Of a stretch of DNA of 64,000 nt, positions 44,062 through 56,258 are shown in pieces; within the stretch, counting starts at the first letter, position 1, and every line of letters starts with the position of its first letter. The DNA comes from Pseudodesulfovibrio sp. JC047 (GTDB taxonomy: Bacteria; Desulfobacterota; Desulfovibrionia; Desulfovibrionales; Desulfovibrionaceae), in assembly GCF_010468615.1 (NCBI RefSeq), contig NZ_WUEH01000004.1:124001-188000 (forward strand). Direction: 5' to 3'. The position numbers and the translations under genes were made by a program. The notes below the pieces were generated by a model, which searched no databases, was not told the origin of the DNA, and saw nothing but the letters and a program-made list of their open reading frames with translations.

Positions 44062-44739
44062 ATGAATAGATTGTGGAAGGAATTCTCCAAGGGCCTCTGG
44101 AAGGACCTGCCCCCATTCAAGCTTGTCCTCGGATTATGCCCGGTTCTGGCCGTCACCAACACGGCCAACAACGGTATGGGTATGGGCTTGGCGGTCATCT
44201 TTGTGTTGACCCTCTCCAACTTTGTCGTCGCCCTGTTGCGAAAGATCATTCCGGCCAAGGTGCGCATCGCCTGTTTCATCGCCATTTCCGCCTCACTGGT
44301 GGTCGCGGTCGAACTCCTCATGCAGGCCTACGCCTATCCGCTGTATCAACAACTGGGCATCTTTGTTCCGCTGATCGTGGTCAACTGCATCATCCTTGGC
44401 CGCGCCGAAGCCTTTGCCTCCAAGAACTCGCCGCTTCTGGCGGTTGCAGATGGACTGGGCATGGGCATTGGTTTCACCATGTCACTGACCTTTCTCGGCG
44501 CATTGCGGGAAGTGCTCGGCACAGGAAAGTTATTCGGCGCCAATGTAGCCTGGAACGGTTTCGAGCCGCTGGGAATCATGGTCGAAGCACCAGGAGCGTT
44601 CATCAGCCTCGGAATCCTGCTCGCCCTCATGACCTTTGTGGAAAACATCCAACGCAAACGCAAAGGGCTGGCCGCTGTTCAGGCACCGACCCACGACTGC
44701 GGCTCCTGCGGCGGATGTGGCACCACCTCCAACAGCTAA
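44062..44739 (+). CDS. rnfE: Rnf electron-transport complex subunit E
   Basis: A 225-aa six-helix membrane subunit of the NqrD/RnfE family, with GLCPVLAVTNTANNGMGMGL (including the conserved membrane Cys) and VVNCIILGRAEAFASKN. The C-terminal tail carries CGSCGGCG, an unusual cysteine-rich end that could bind metal. GGAG precedes the ATG, 24 bases after rnfG. Confidence 0.92.
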   Translation: MNRLWKEFSKGLWKDLPPFKLVLGLCPVLAVTNTANNGMGMGLAVIFVLTLSNFVVALLRKIIPAKVRIACFIAISASLVVAVELLMQAYAYPLYQQLGIFVPLIVVNCIILGRAEAFASKNSPLLAVADGLGMGIGFTMSLTFLGALREVLGTGKLFGANVAWNGFEPLGIMVEAPGAFISLGILLALMTFVENIQRKRKGLAAVQAPTHDCGSCGGCGTTSNS

Positions 44740-44757
44740 TTCAGGGAGAATGAACCC

Positions 44758-45333
44758 ATGCAGGAATATTTTCTTCTCTTCATCGGAGCGATGTTCGTCA
44801 ACAACATCGTTTTGGCACAATACCTCGGCAACTGCCCATTCATCGGAACGTCCAAGGAAACATCCGTGGCGGTCGGCATGGGGGGTGCCGTGGTTTTCGT
44901 GGCAGTCATGGCCACAGCCATCACTTGGCTCGTCCAACGCCATATCCTGATGCCGTTTGGTCTGGGATACCTCCAGACACTGGCGTTCATCCTGGTCATC
45001 GCCTCACTGGTCCAATTCGTGGAAATGTTTCTCAAAAAGATGATCCCGCCGCTTTACAAATCGTTGGGTATCTTCCTGCCACTCATTACCACCAACTGTG
45101 CCGTCATGGGTATCGCACTCATCTGCCAGCGAGAGGAATTCGGTCTGCTGAAATCCATCATGTTCGCCTTTGCCTCGGGCCTCGGCTTCATGCTCGCGCT
45201 GGTCCTGCTCGCCGGAATCCGCGAACGACTCGCTGTTCGACGGCTGCCCATGGCCATGCGAGGAACCCCTATCGGTCTGGTCATGGCCGGACTCATGTCA
45301 CTGGCATTCTTCGCCTTCAAGGGCATGATCTGA
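44758..45333 (+). CDS. rnfA: Rnf electron-transport complex subunit A
   Basis: A 191-aa six-helix membrane subunit of the NqrE/RnfA family. NNIVLAQYLGNCPFIGTSKE and PLITTNCAVMGIALICQ hold the two conserved membrane cysteines that bind the intramembrane iron-sulfur centre with RnfE. GGGAG precedes the ATG. Normal length. Confidence 0.93.
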   Translation: MQEYFLLFIGAMFVNNIVLAQYLGNCPFIGTSKETSVAVGMGGAVVFVAVMATAITWLVQRHILMPFGLGYLQTLAFILVIASLVQFVEMFLKKMIPPLYKSLGIFLPLITTNCAVMGIALICQREEFGLLKSIMFAFASGLGFMLALVLLAGIRERLAVRRLPMAMRGTPIGLVMAGLMSLAFFAFKGMI

Positions 45334-45341
45334 GGAAGACA

Positions 45342-45458
45342 ATGATGACACGAAACAGCACATACCGGGCCTGTCCACAGGTATCATTTTTCAACAGAAA
45401 CCAATCTGTGCAAAGACACCTCAGCCTTCTGCCGCGAATCGGGCAGGGCAACGCATAA
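45342..45458 (+). CDS. Possible 38-aa small ORF between rnfA and rnfB
   Basis: MMTRNSTYRACPQVSFFNRNQSVQRHL..., a basic 38-aa frame with GGAAG at good spacing from ATGATG, nine bases after the rnfA stop. No family recognised and no membrane helix. It fills most of an otherwise unusually long gap (147 bases) in a tightly packed operon. Could equally be non-coding leader for rnfB. Confidence 0.3.
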   Translation: MMTRNSTYRACPQVSFFNRNQSVQRHLSLLPRIGQGNA

Positions 45459-45479
45459 AACTTACGGGGAATCAGCAAC

Positions 45480-47582
45480 ATGATAGTGACATCGGGACTG
45501 ACACTTTTCGGCATAGGCCTCGGGGCCGCAGCCATACTGGGCGTCGCTTCGAAACTCCTCTACGTCAAGGAGGACCCACGCATCGCCTTGATTGAAGACA
45601 ACCTGCCCGGCGCCAACTGCGGCGGCTGCGGATTTCCCGGCTGTTCGGGCGCGGCCGCGGCCATTGTCGCGGGCAAGGCCCCTGCCTCGGTCTGCATCGT
45701 CGCGGACGAAGCAACCAGTGCCGTGGTCGCGGGCATCATGGGACAAGAGGTCATCCAGCGCGAACCGGAACTCGCTATCCGCGACTGCACCGGCGGCACC
45801 CGCGCCGAAGAAGCCTTCTATTACGAAGGAGCCTTGGACTGCCGGGCTGCGCACCAATTATACGGTGGCTCGAAATCCTGCCCCGAAGGATGTCTCGGCC
45901 TCGGGTCCTGCGTGAAAGCCTGTCCGTTCAATGCCATTCACATGGGACCGGACCGGCTTCCCGTCATCGATCCCACCCAGTGCAAGGCCTGTGGCAACTG
46001 CGTGGACGCCTGCCCCCGTGGCGTCATCGCCATTTCCGGTCTCTCCGCCCGGTTGCTCCATCTCAATCAGACAACAGACTGTCTGGCTCCCTGTCGTCAG
46101 CGATGTCCGGCACAGATCAACATTCCCAAATACATCGAACAGATCAAAGCCGGGGACTATGACGGCGCGGTCATGACGATCAAGGAACGCAATCCCCTGC
46201 TCGTGACCTGCGGTCGCGTCTGTCCCCGTCCTTGCGAAACCGAATGTCGTCGGCAATTCGTGGATGACCCCGTGGCCATCAACATGCTCAAACGATTTGT
46301 GGCTGACCGGGAACTCCATTCCGGCACCCGGCTGCCCGTCTCCTGCGCCAAGGATACGGACAAGAAGGTCGCGGTCATCGGTGGCGGTCCCGCCGGACTG
46401 TCCTGTGCGTATTTTCTCCGCAGACTGGGCCATCACCCAACCATTTTCGACGCCATGCCCAAACTGGGCGGGCAAACCCGCTACGGCATCCCGGAATACA
46501 GACTCCCGAAAGCGGATCTCGACTGGGAGATACAAGGCATCCTCGACCTCGGTATCGAGGCGAAGGTCAACACCAAATTTGGCCGGGATTTCACCATTGA
46601 AACCCTCAAGGAAGACGGATTCGACGCTGTTTTCATTGGAATCGGGGCCTGGCAGGCTTCGGGAATGTATGCCGAAGGCGAAGATCTTGATGGCGTCATG
46701 GGTGGCATCGAATTCCTCACGGCTCACGCCTTGGGACAAAAGCCCGAAACCGGCGATAACGTCATTGTCGTGGGCGGAGGAAACACCGCCATTGACGCGG
46801 CTCGGACCTGTGTCCGGCTGGGAGCAAACGTCACGCTCATGTATCGACGGACCAAAAATGAAATGCCGGCGGATATGGAAGAAATCGTCGGAGCCGAAGA
46901 CGAAGGCGTCCAGTTCAAATTCCTGGCGGCTCCCGCCCGGGTCGTCGGCGATGAAAACGGCAAGGCGACCCATTTGGAATATTACGAAATGGAACTGGGT
47001 GAACCCGATGAGTCGGGTCGGCGGCGGCCAGTCAAGAAAGAAGGCTCCGAAGCCCGCATGGTTGCCAGCCTCATCATTCCGGCCATCGGCCAGAAACCCG
47101 ACCTCGGCTGTCTGTACGACGACAGCGAAACAGGGACCTGTCCGCTGGAAACCACCCGTTGGCAAACCATTGTCGCGGATGAAAATACCTTTGAAACGGC
47201 CATCCCCGGCGTGTTCACGGCTGGCGATGTCTACACCGGCCCGGACCTCGTTGTCTCGGCCATTGGTGACGGCCGCAAGGCGGCCCGATCAATCCATTAT
47301 TACATGACACAGGACCGGATTCCGGTGTCCGAAACAACGCAAAAAGCAATGATTCCATACACGCTCTTCAAGGAAATCGATCATGTGGAACGGAAACAAC
47401 GGGCTGTCTTGCCCCATCTGTGCCACGGCGATGACCGCAATTGTTCTTTCAATGAAGTCGAAGGCTCCCTGAGTGAAGCCGACGCCCGCGCCGAGGCAGA
47501 TCGGTGTCTCCGTTGCGGACTGACTTGCTACGATCACGAGACCACTGTTCAGGACAGTGACCCCGAAAACGCCCGAAACTGA
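45480..47582 (+). CDS. rnfB: RnfB fused to a GltD/NfnB-type NAD(P)H oxidoreductase
   Basis: A 700-aa fusion. Residues 3-27 are the RnfB membrane anchor, then the [4Fe-4S] domain with CGGCGFPGC (Cys47-55) and Cys72, then two ferredoxin clusters (Cys134/138/144/148 and Cys168/171/174/178). From about 195 a second module begins: a GltD-type cysteine region (CLAPCRQRCP, CGRVCPRPCETEC), FAD site VIGGGPAGLSCAYFLRR (299-315), NAD(P)H site VVGGGNTAIDAARTC (430-444) and a C-terminal FAD closure (GVFTAGDVYTGPDLVV). Ordinary RnfB ends near 200-330 aa. Last rnf gene; GGGGAA precedes the ATG. It could join pyridine nucleotides directly to ferredoxin and Rnf. Confidence 0.92.
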   Translation: MIVTSGLTLFGIGLGAAAILGVASKLLYVKEDPRIALIEDNLPGANCGGCGFPGCSGAAAAIVAGKAPASVCIVADEATSAVVAGIMGQEVIQREPELAIRDCTGGTRAEEAFYYEGALDCRAAHQLYGGSKSCPEGCLGLGSCVKACPFNAIHMGPDRLPVIDPTQCKACGNCVDACPRGVIAISGLSARLLHLNQTTDCLAPCRQRCPAQINIPKYIEQIKAGDYDGAVMTIKERNPLLVTCGRVCPRPCETECRRQFVDDPVAINMLKRFVADRELHSGTRLPVSCAKDTDKKVAVIGGGPAGLSCAYFLRRLGHHPTIFDAMPKLGGQTRYGIPEYRLPKADLDWEIQGILDLGIEAKVNTKFGRDFTIETLKEDGFDAVFIGIGAWQASGMYAEGEDLDGVMGGIEFLTAHALGQKPETGDNVIVVGGGNTAIDAARTCVRLGANVTLMYRRTKNEMPADMEEIVGAEDEGVQFKFLAAPARVVGDENGKATHLEYYEMELGEPDESGRRRPVKKEGSEARMVASLIIPAIGQKPDLGCLYDDSETGTCPLETTRWQTIVADENTFETAIPGVFTAGDVYTGPDLVVSAIGDGRKAARSIHYYMTQDRIPVSETTQKAMIPYTLFKEIDHVERKQRAVLPHLCHGDDRNCSFNEVEGSLSEADARAEADRCLRCGLTCYDHETTVQDSDPENARN

Positions 47583-47651
47583 TGAACACCATGCCCTACG
47601 GAGGGCAGCATACCGCCTCGTCCGCCCCAACGAAACGAACGGCGATTGCTC

Positions 47652-47680
47652 CGGGAGAAGGAGAACACCACCTTCTCCCG
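47652..47680 (+). other. Hairpin between rnfB and pta
   Basis: CGGGAGAAGG and CCTTCTCCCG form a 10-bp stem with a 9-base loop and no T-run. Possible mRNA processing or partial termination point. Confidence 0.4.
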
Positions 47681-47712
47681 GCCCTCCCCCGGCGCACTGG
47701 AAGGAAAAAGGC

Positions 47713-49833
47713 ATGTCAAAAAGTCTCTATATCTCAGCGACCGAGGCCCGCAGCGGCAAATCCGCCATTGTTTTAGGCATCATGCATCTGTTGCGTGCCA
47801 ACCTGCAACGTGTCGCGGTCTTTCGCCCAGTCATCAGCGACCCGGTGAACGGCGGCAAGGATCATGACATTGATCTCATGCTCCGGCATTTCAAACTCGA
47901 TCAGGAATACGATCAGGCCTACGGCTACACTTTGAGCGAAGCCAGACGGTTGCTGAACAGTGGTCAGGAAGCCTGGCTGCTGGAAAGCATTCTGAACAAG
48001 TTCAAGGAGCTGGAAAAGAACTACGATTTCGTGCTTTGCGAAGGTACCGACTACATCGGTGGCAATGCGGCCATGGAATTCGAGATCAACGTATCCATCG
48101 TCTCCAATCTCGGCTGTCCGGTCATGTTGATCGTCAACGGTTTGAACAAGACTGAATCCGATCTGGTGGACTCGACACAACGGACCATCAGCCTGTTCGA
48201 GGAACGGGGTCTCGAAGTCATGGGGCTTATCGTCAACCGTGCCCGTCCAAACCTGCCGGACACCGTGCTCGAGGACATCACCGCCAAGACAAAGACGTCG
48301 CATCCACTGCTCGCCTATGCCATTCCCGACGATAAGCGATTGGGCAATCCCACCATTCACGACGTCATCAAGTGGTTGGATGCCAGCGTGCTGTACGGAC
48401 ATGGCCGCCTCGACACCCAGGTGGACAACTTTGTGACCGCAGCCATGCACATCACCAACTTTCTCAAATACATCCGGGAAGGCAGTCTGATTATCACGCC
48501 CGGCGACCGCATGGATATCATTCTGGCCAGTATCTCGTCCCGCCAGTCTTCATCCTATGACAACATCGCCGGCATCGTGCTCACCGGTGGCATTCAGCCG
48601 TCTGAAACGGTCCACCGGCTCATTGAAGGATGGACCGGAGTACCACTGCCCATCCTGATTGTTGATGACCACACCTACAAGGCGACCCAGATACTCCAGT
48701 CGTTGCACGGGACCATCGATCCCGAACACCCTGCCAAAATCGCGTCCGCCATCGGATTGTTCGAATCCCGGGTGAACATCGAGGAACTCCGCAAACGACT
48801 GGTCACGACCGAATCCAAAAAAATCACCCCGTTCATGTTCGAATACAACCTGATTGAAAAGGCCAAGGCTCCACGGCGACACATTGTATTGCCGGAAGGA
48901 ACCAGCGACCGCATCATTCAGGCCACGGAAATCCTGCAACGGCGCAATGTGGTGGATATCACCCTGCTCGGCGCCCCCGAGACCATCCAGGCCCAGGCCT
49001 CCAATCTCGGCGTGAAACTCAACGGCGCGCAATGCGTGAATCCCTCTGATTCTCCGCAATTCGAACACTATGCCGAACACTATTTCGAAGCCCGGAAACA
49101 CAAAGGCATCCGCATGGAAGACGCCCGGGACCGCATGATGGACCCCACGTATTTCGGGACCATGATGGTCCAGACCGGGGACGCGGACGGCATGGTCTCA
49201 GGCTCGATCACGACCACAGCCCAGACCATTCGGCCAGCCTTCGAATTCATCAAGACGAAACCGGATGCCTCCATTGTGTCGTCCGTGTTTCTGATGTGCA
49301 TGGGAGACCGCGTGGTCTGCTTTGGCGACTGCGCAGTCAATCCGAAACCGGACGCCCAGCAACTTGCTGAAATCGCGCTCAATTCAGCGGAAACGGCCCG
49401 GTTATTCGGCATCGCTCCGTATGTGGCCATGCTGTCATACTCAACCGGCGGTTCCGGAACCGGGGCCGACGTGGAAAAAGTAGTTGAAGCCACAGCCATC
49501 GCTCGACAACTGGCCAACGAACGCGGTCTGGATATCCCCATTGAAGGCCCGCTCCAGTATGATGCGGCGGTTGACCCGGATGTCGCCCGGACAAAAATGC
49601 CGAATTCGGATGTCGCCGGACATGCCACGGTGTTCATTTTCCCGGACCTGAACACCGGCAACAACACCTACAAGGCCGTCCAGCGGTCCGTTCCCGGATC
49701 AACGGCCATCGGGCCGGTTCTTCAGGGACTGAACAAGCCGGTGAACGACCTCAGTCGGGGATGCAGGGTTCGGGATATCGTCAATACCGTTGCCATCACC
49801 GCCATTCAGGCGCAGACGAAAAAGGACGCATAG
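47713..49833 (+). CDS. pta: Phosphate acetyltransferase
   Basis: A 706-aa long-form Pta (acetyl-CoA + Pi to acetyl phosphate). N-terminal P-loop BioD-like domain (1-220: SATEARSGKSAIVLGIM), a DRTGG domain (about 220-340: LASISSRQSSSYDNIAGIVLTGG) and the catalytic PTA_PTB domain from about 390, with GDADGMVSGSITTTAQTIRP and LSYSTGGSGTGADVEKV. AAGG precedes the ATG; an upstream in-frame extension to 47557 has no site. Stop codon is one base before ackA. Makes ATP together with AckA. Confidence 0.94.
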   Translation: MSKSLYISATEARSGKSAIVLGIMHLLRANLQRVAVFRPVISDPVNGGKDHDIDLMLRHFKLDQEYDQAYGYTLSEARRLLNSGQEAWLLESILNKFKELEKNYDFVLCEGTDYIGGNAAMEFEINVSIVSNLGCPVMLIVNGLNKTESDLVDSTQRTISLFEERGLEVMGLIVNRARPNLPDTVLEDITAKTKTSHPLLAYAIPDDKRLGNPTIHDVIKWLDASVLYGHGRLDTQVDNFVTAAMHITNFLKYIREGSLIITPGDRMDIILASISSRQSSSYDNIAGIVLTGGIQPSETVHRLIEGWTGVPLPILIVDDHTYKATQILQSLHGTIDPEHPAKIASAIGLFESRVNIEELRKRLVTTESKKITPFMFEYNLIEKAKAPRRHIVLPEGTSDRIIQATEILQRRNVVDITLLGAPETIQAQASNLGVKLNGAQCVNPSDSPQFEHYAEHYFEARKHKGIRMEDARDRMMDPTYFGTMMVQTGDADGMVSGSITTTAQTIRPAFEFIKTKPDASIVSSVFLMCMGDRVVCFGDCAVNPKPDAQQLAEIALNSAETARLFGIAPYVAMLSYSTGGSGTGADVEKVVEATAIARQLANERGLDIPIEGPLQYDAAVDPDVARTKMPNSDVAGHATVFIFPDLNTGNNTYKAVQRSVPGSTAIGPVLQGLNKPVNDLSRGCRVRDIVNTVAITAIQAQTKKDA

Positions 49834-49834
49834 C

Positions 49835-51040
49835 ATGAATATTCTTGTCATCAACTGCGGCAGTTCTTCCCTGAAATATCAACTGCTCAATATGAAAGAC
49901 GACACCGTCATCGCGTCCGGAGTAATTGAACGTATCGGTGAAGAGTTGGGCATCATCACCCAACGATCGAATCCGGCCAAATGGCCTGACACCAAATCAA
50001 CGGAAAAACTGTTCATTCGAAACCATGAAGCCGCCATGCGCCTGATGGTCGAAAAACTGGTCGGCGAGGAGTGGGGCGTCATCGAATCCCTCAAAGATAT
50101 CGACGCCATCGGTCATCGAGTGGTTCAAGGTGGAGAGACCTTTTCCACCCCGGAACTGGTGGATGAAAACGTGATCGAAGAAATTCGAGCGAATATTCCG
50201 CTGGCTCCACTGCATGCCCCGAACCTGACCGGGATTGAAATCGCCATGGAACTTTTCCCGCACACCCCGCAGGTCACGGTGTTCGATACGGAGTTCCATC
50301 AGACCATTCCCAAAAAAGCTTTCATGTATCCAATACCATTAAACCTTTACAAAGAATTGAAAATCCGTAAATACGGATTCCACGGAACGTCACATAAGTA
50401 TGTCACAAAACGAGCAGCCACACACCTTGGCAAACCAATGGGAAAAACCAATCTCATCACCATCCATTTGGGAAATGGCTGTTCCATGGCTGCGGTCAAA
50501 AATGGTCAATGTGCCGATACCACCATGGGACTGACGCCGCTGGCCGGGCTGATGATGGGGACACGGTGCGGCGATGTGGATCCCGCCATTCTCGCTTTTA
50601 TCGCCAAGCACAAGAAAATGGGCATCGAAGATATCGACACCATGCTCAACAAGAAAAGCGGGCTGTACGGAATTTGCGGGACAAACGATATGCGGGATAT
50701 TCATGCCGCGCGAGAAAACGGGGATGCCAATGCCCAGCTCGCCTTTGAGATGTTCGCCTATCGGGTCAAGCTGTTCATCGGCGCGTATCTGGCCGTGCTC
50801 GGCACCATTGATGCCGTGGTTTTCACGGCGGGAATCGGAGAAAACGACGCCCACGTCAGGGCACTGGCCTGTAAAGGGCTTGAACCACTGGGAATCACAA
50901 TAGACCAAGAAAAGAATACACTTCGAGAACCGGGAACACGCACGATCAGTGCCGATGACAGCCCCATTTCCATCCTCATTGTCCCCACAAACGAGGAGCT
51001 GGAAATTGCGAAGGAAACAATGGCTTTGGTCAATGGTTAA
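49835..51040 (+). CDS. ackA: Acetate kinase
   Basis: A 401-aa acetate kinase, giving acetate and ATP from acetyl phosphate. VINCGSSSLKYQLL at the N-terminus, DTEFHQTIP, the acetate/phosphate loop HLGNGCSMAAVKNG, TRCGDVDPAI and FTAGIGENDAHVR are all present. Starts one base after the pta stop, so the two are co-translated. Full length. Confidence 0.96.
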   Translation: MNILVINCGSSSLKYQLLNMKDDTVIASGVIERIGEELGIITQRSNPAKWPDTKSTEKLFIRNHEAAMRLMVEKLVGEEWGVIESLKDIDAIGHRVVQGGETFSTPELVDENVIEEIRANIPLAPLHAPNLTGIEIAMELFPHTPQVTVFDTEFHQTIPKKAFMYPIPLNLYKELKIRKYGFHGTSHKYVTKRAATHLGKPMGKTNLITIHLGNGCSMAAVKNGQCADTTMGLTPLAGLMMGTRCGDVDPAILAFIAKHKKMGIEDIDTMLNKKSGLYGICGTNDMRDIHAARENGDANAQLAFEMFAYRVKLFIGAYLAVLGTIDAVVFTAGIGENDAHVRALACKGLEPLGITIDQEKNTLREPGTRTISADDSPISILIVPTNEELEIAKETMALVNG

Positions 51041-51058
51041 CTATATATTTTAGACTAA

Positions 51059-54676
<3,618 letters not shown>

Positions 54677-54750
54677 TCGCAAATAACACGGGAGACACTT
54701 TGTGACCGCAACATAAAGATCTCAACTCCTCTAGGACTGACCCGTGTTAC

Positions 54751-54787
54751 GGGCCTCCTGTCATGTGACAGGAGGCCCATTTTTTAT
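54751..54787 (+). terminator. Rho-independent terminator of the pta-ackA-por operon
   Basis: GGGCCTCCTGTCA and TGACAGGAGGCCC pair perfectly over 13 bp around TG, followed by ATTTTTTAT. Lies 75 bases after the PFOR stop. Confidence 0.9.
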
Positions 54788-54805
54788 CCATAAACTATCT
54801 GGTAT

Positions 54806-54844
54806 CCGAACCGATCACGCCCCCAATTCCCGAACCGATCACGC
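54806..54844. repeat. Short direct repeat CCGAACCGATCACGC
   Basis: A 15-base sequence occurs at 54806-54820 and again at 54830-54844, 24 bases apart, between two terminators. Only two copies; probably a local duplication. Confidence 0.5.
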
Positions 54845-54880
54845 AAAAACACCCCCCATTCCCGAAGGAATGAGGGGTGT
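54844..54880 (-). terminator. Rho-independent terminator of the BOF-protein gene
   Basis: On the minus strand a 14-bp stem with one mismatch (ACACCCCCC... against GAGGGGTGT) closed by a CGAA loop is followed by TTTTTG. Positioned about 57 bases after the stop of the 54937-55263 gene. Confidence 0.8.
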
Positions 54881-54936
54881 CAGTCGTTCTGGGAGATCGT
54901 ACACGACCCCCGCTGCCACATATGCTGTGCCAAAAT

Positions 54937-55263
54937 CTAGTTGCGAGCCGTGACGGACGTCGCCTGGACTTCGGTATACATGAAATCCTGAACAATCAGA
55001 CCAGTCACATCAACCTCGGCCTTCATCGCGGCAACCTTGTTCATTTCACCATCGTTCACGTGAACCAGCAGTTCGCCCGTGCCGTCGGAAAAAAGGAAAC
55101 TCTTGTCGTTGATGACCTTCACAACTTCACCCGTCAAAACCACGTTGGTGTCAATGGCAGACGCCTTGGCTTCGGCCACGGTCAATACCTTGGTCGGTCC
55201 GGCAATCGCTGAGGTAACAAACACACATAACAAAAACAGAAAAATCAGACTAAAACGTTTCAT
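54937..55263 (-). CDS. Secreted BOF (YgiW/YdeI-type OB-fold) protein
   Basis: A 108-aa protein. A clear signal peptide (MKRFSLIFLFLLCVFVTSAIA) is followed by a small OB-fold domain of the bacterial OB-fold family (LTVAEAKASAIDTNVVLTGEVVKVINDKSFLFSDGTGELLVHVN). Relatives are periplasmic stress or envelope proteins that bind small ligands. An AAGGGA stretch precedes the ATG. It is monocistronic with its own terminator. Precise role unknown. Confidence 0.8.
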   Translation of the reverse strand: MKRFSLIFLFLLCVFVTSAIAGPTKVLTVAEAKASAIDTNVVLTGEVVKVINDKSFLFSDGTGELLVHVNDGEMNKVAAMKAEVDVTGLIVQDFMYTEVQATSVTARN

Positions 55264-55703
55264 GACACTATCCCTTTTTTTATAATTCGCTGTGTAAATC
55301 TGAGCACCAAGCCCTTGATAGGTCGACTTCTAACACACTCTATTAAAAAGGCCAGAAAAATCTTTGCTTATAACATATTGATTTTATTCATTTAATGAAA
55401 AAACTTTCAAATTTAACTGATTAGTCAATCAATATTTTGGGCAAAATATCACATTCTCGCTCCTCAACGGGCAAAAAACACTCCATGAGCAATTTCAACA
55501 AAAACGAAAAAATTCAAAACAAGAAAAACCACCAATCAATACCCAATTCTCGAAAATGTGTGTGGCAAAAATACGGACCAAACATGTCATGATCTGCGAC
55601 ATGTTTGGCATAAACTCAACCGTGACGGACATGAGTCAACCGCGTTTTTCTGCTGCTGCCTCCCGGTATGGAAAACACATTTGAAAAAGAAAGACTCCTC
55701 CAT
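55264..55703. other. AT-rich intergenic region, nothing recognised
   Basis: Strongly AT-rich, with promoter-like sequence for the BOF gene near its left end. A 106-codon frame on the plus strand further right runs through the adjacent terminator and is not protein-like. Confidence 0.4.
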
Positions 55704-55737
55704 AAAAAAAAGACCCTCGCAAACAATTGCAAGGGCC
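55704..55737 (-). terminator. Rho-independent terminator of the phnA-like gene
   Basis: On the minus strand GGCCCTTGCAA pairs with TTGCGAGGGTC (11 bp, two G-T) around TTGT and is followed by eight T. Confidence 0.85.
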
Positions 55738-55805
55738 TTACTGCCATTTTCAGCAATAGAGACGGCTGCATCGAAACTGCGACCGTCATCCCTGCTTCGA
55801 AATGA

Positions 55806-56141
55806 CTATCCTTTCTTGACGACTGACGTTTTCAACATCATGGAGCCAAATCCTGGAATCTTGCAGGAGATGTCATGAATACCGTCTTCCGGCTCGACCA
55901 GTCTGATATTCTTGACTTTCGTCCCCTTTTTGATGGGGGAGGACGCGCCTTTGACCTTCAGATTCTGGGTAATGATAACCGTGTCTCCGTCGACCAACAC
56001 GTTCCCATTAGCGTCCTTGTAGACTTTTTCAGCCACATCTTCGGCCTGAAATTCACAGCCACATTCCGGACACACTAAAATACTGCCGTCATGATACACA
56101 TATTCGGATTTGCACTGTGGGCAATTCGGTAAATTTTCCAT
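55806..56141 (-). CDS. PhnA/YjdM-family zinc-ribbon protein
   Basis: A 111-aa protein with an N-terminal zinc ribbon ([25 protein letters not shown]) and the PhnA C-terminal domain ([32 protein letters not shown] and [22 protein letters not shown]). Despite the historic name it is not a phosphonoacetate hydrolase, and its biochemical role is unclear. Start at 56141 has GGGAG just upstream; a longer frame to 56192 lacks one. Complete, monocistronic. Confidence 0.88.
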   Translation of the reverse strand: MENLPNCPQCKSEYVYHDGSILVCPECGCEFQAEDVAEKVYKDANGNVLVDGDTVIITQNLKVKGASSPIKKGTKVKNIRLVEPEDGIHDISCKIPGFGSMMLKTSVVKKG

Positions 56142-56258
56142 ACGCTCCCAACTGATTGGTGTTATATATTGTTCAAAGTGGGGGGAATACATAAAAGGGG
56201 TCCGGGAATCAAATCAAAAAAACGCCATCCTCTTTCGGTCTCGTCCCATTCTGACGCC

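Noticed and set aside
54806-54844. CRISPR-like repeat
   Set aside because: Only two 15-base copies and no cas genes; no CRISPR array was seen anywhere in the window.
55558-55878. 106-codon frame between the BOF and phnA-like genes
   Set aside because: It runs through the phnA-like terminator and into the antisense of that gene.
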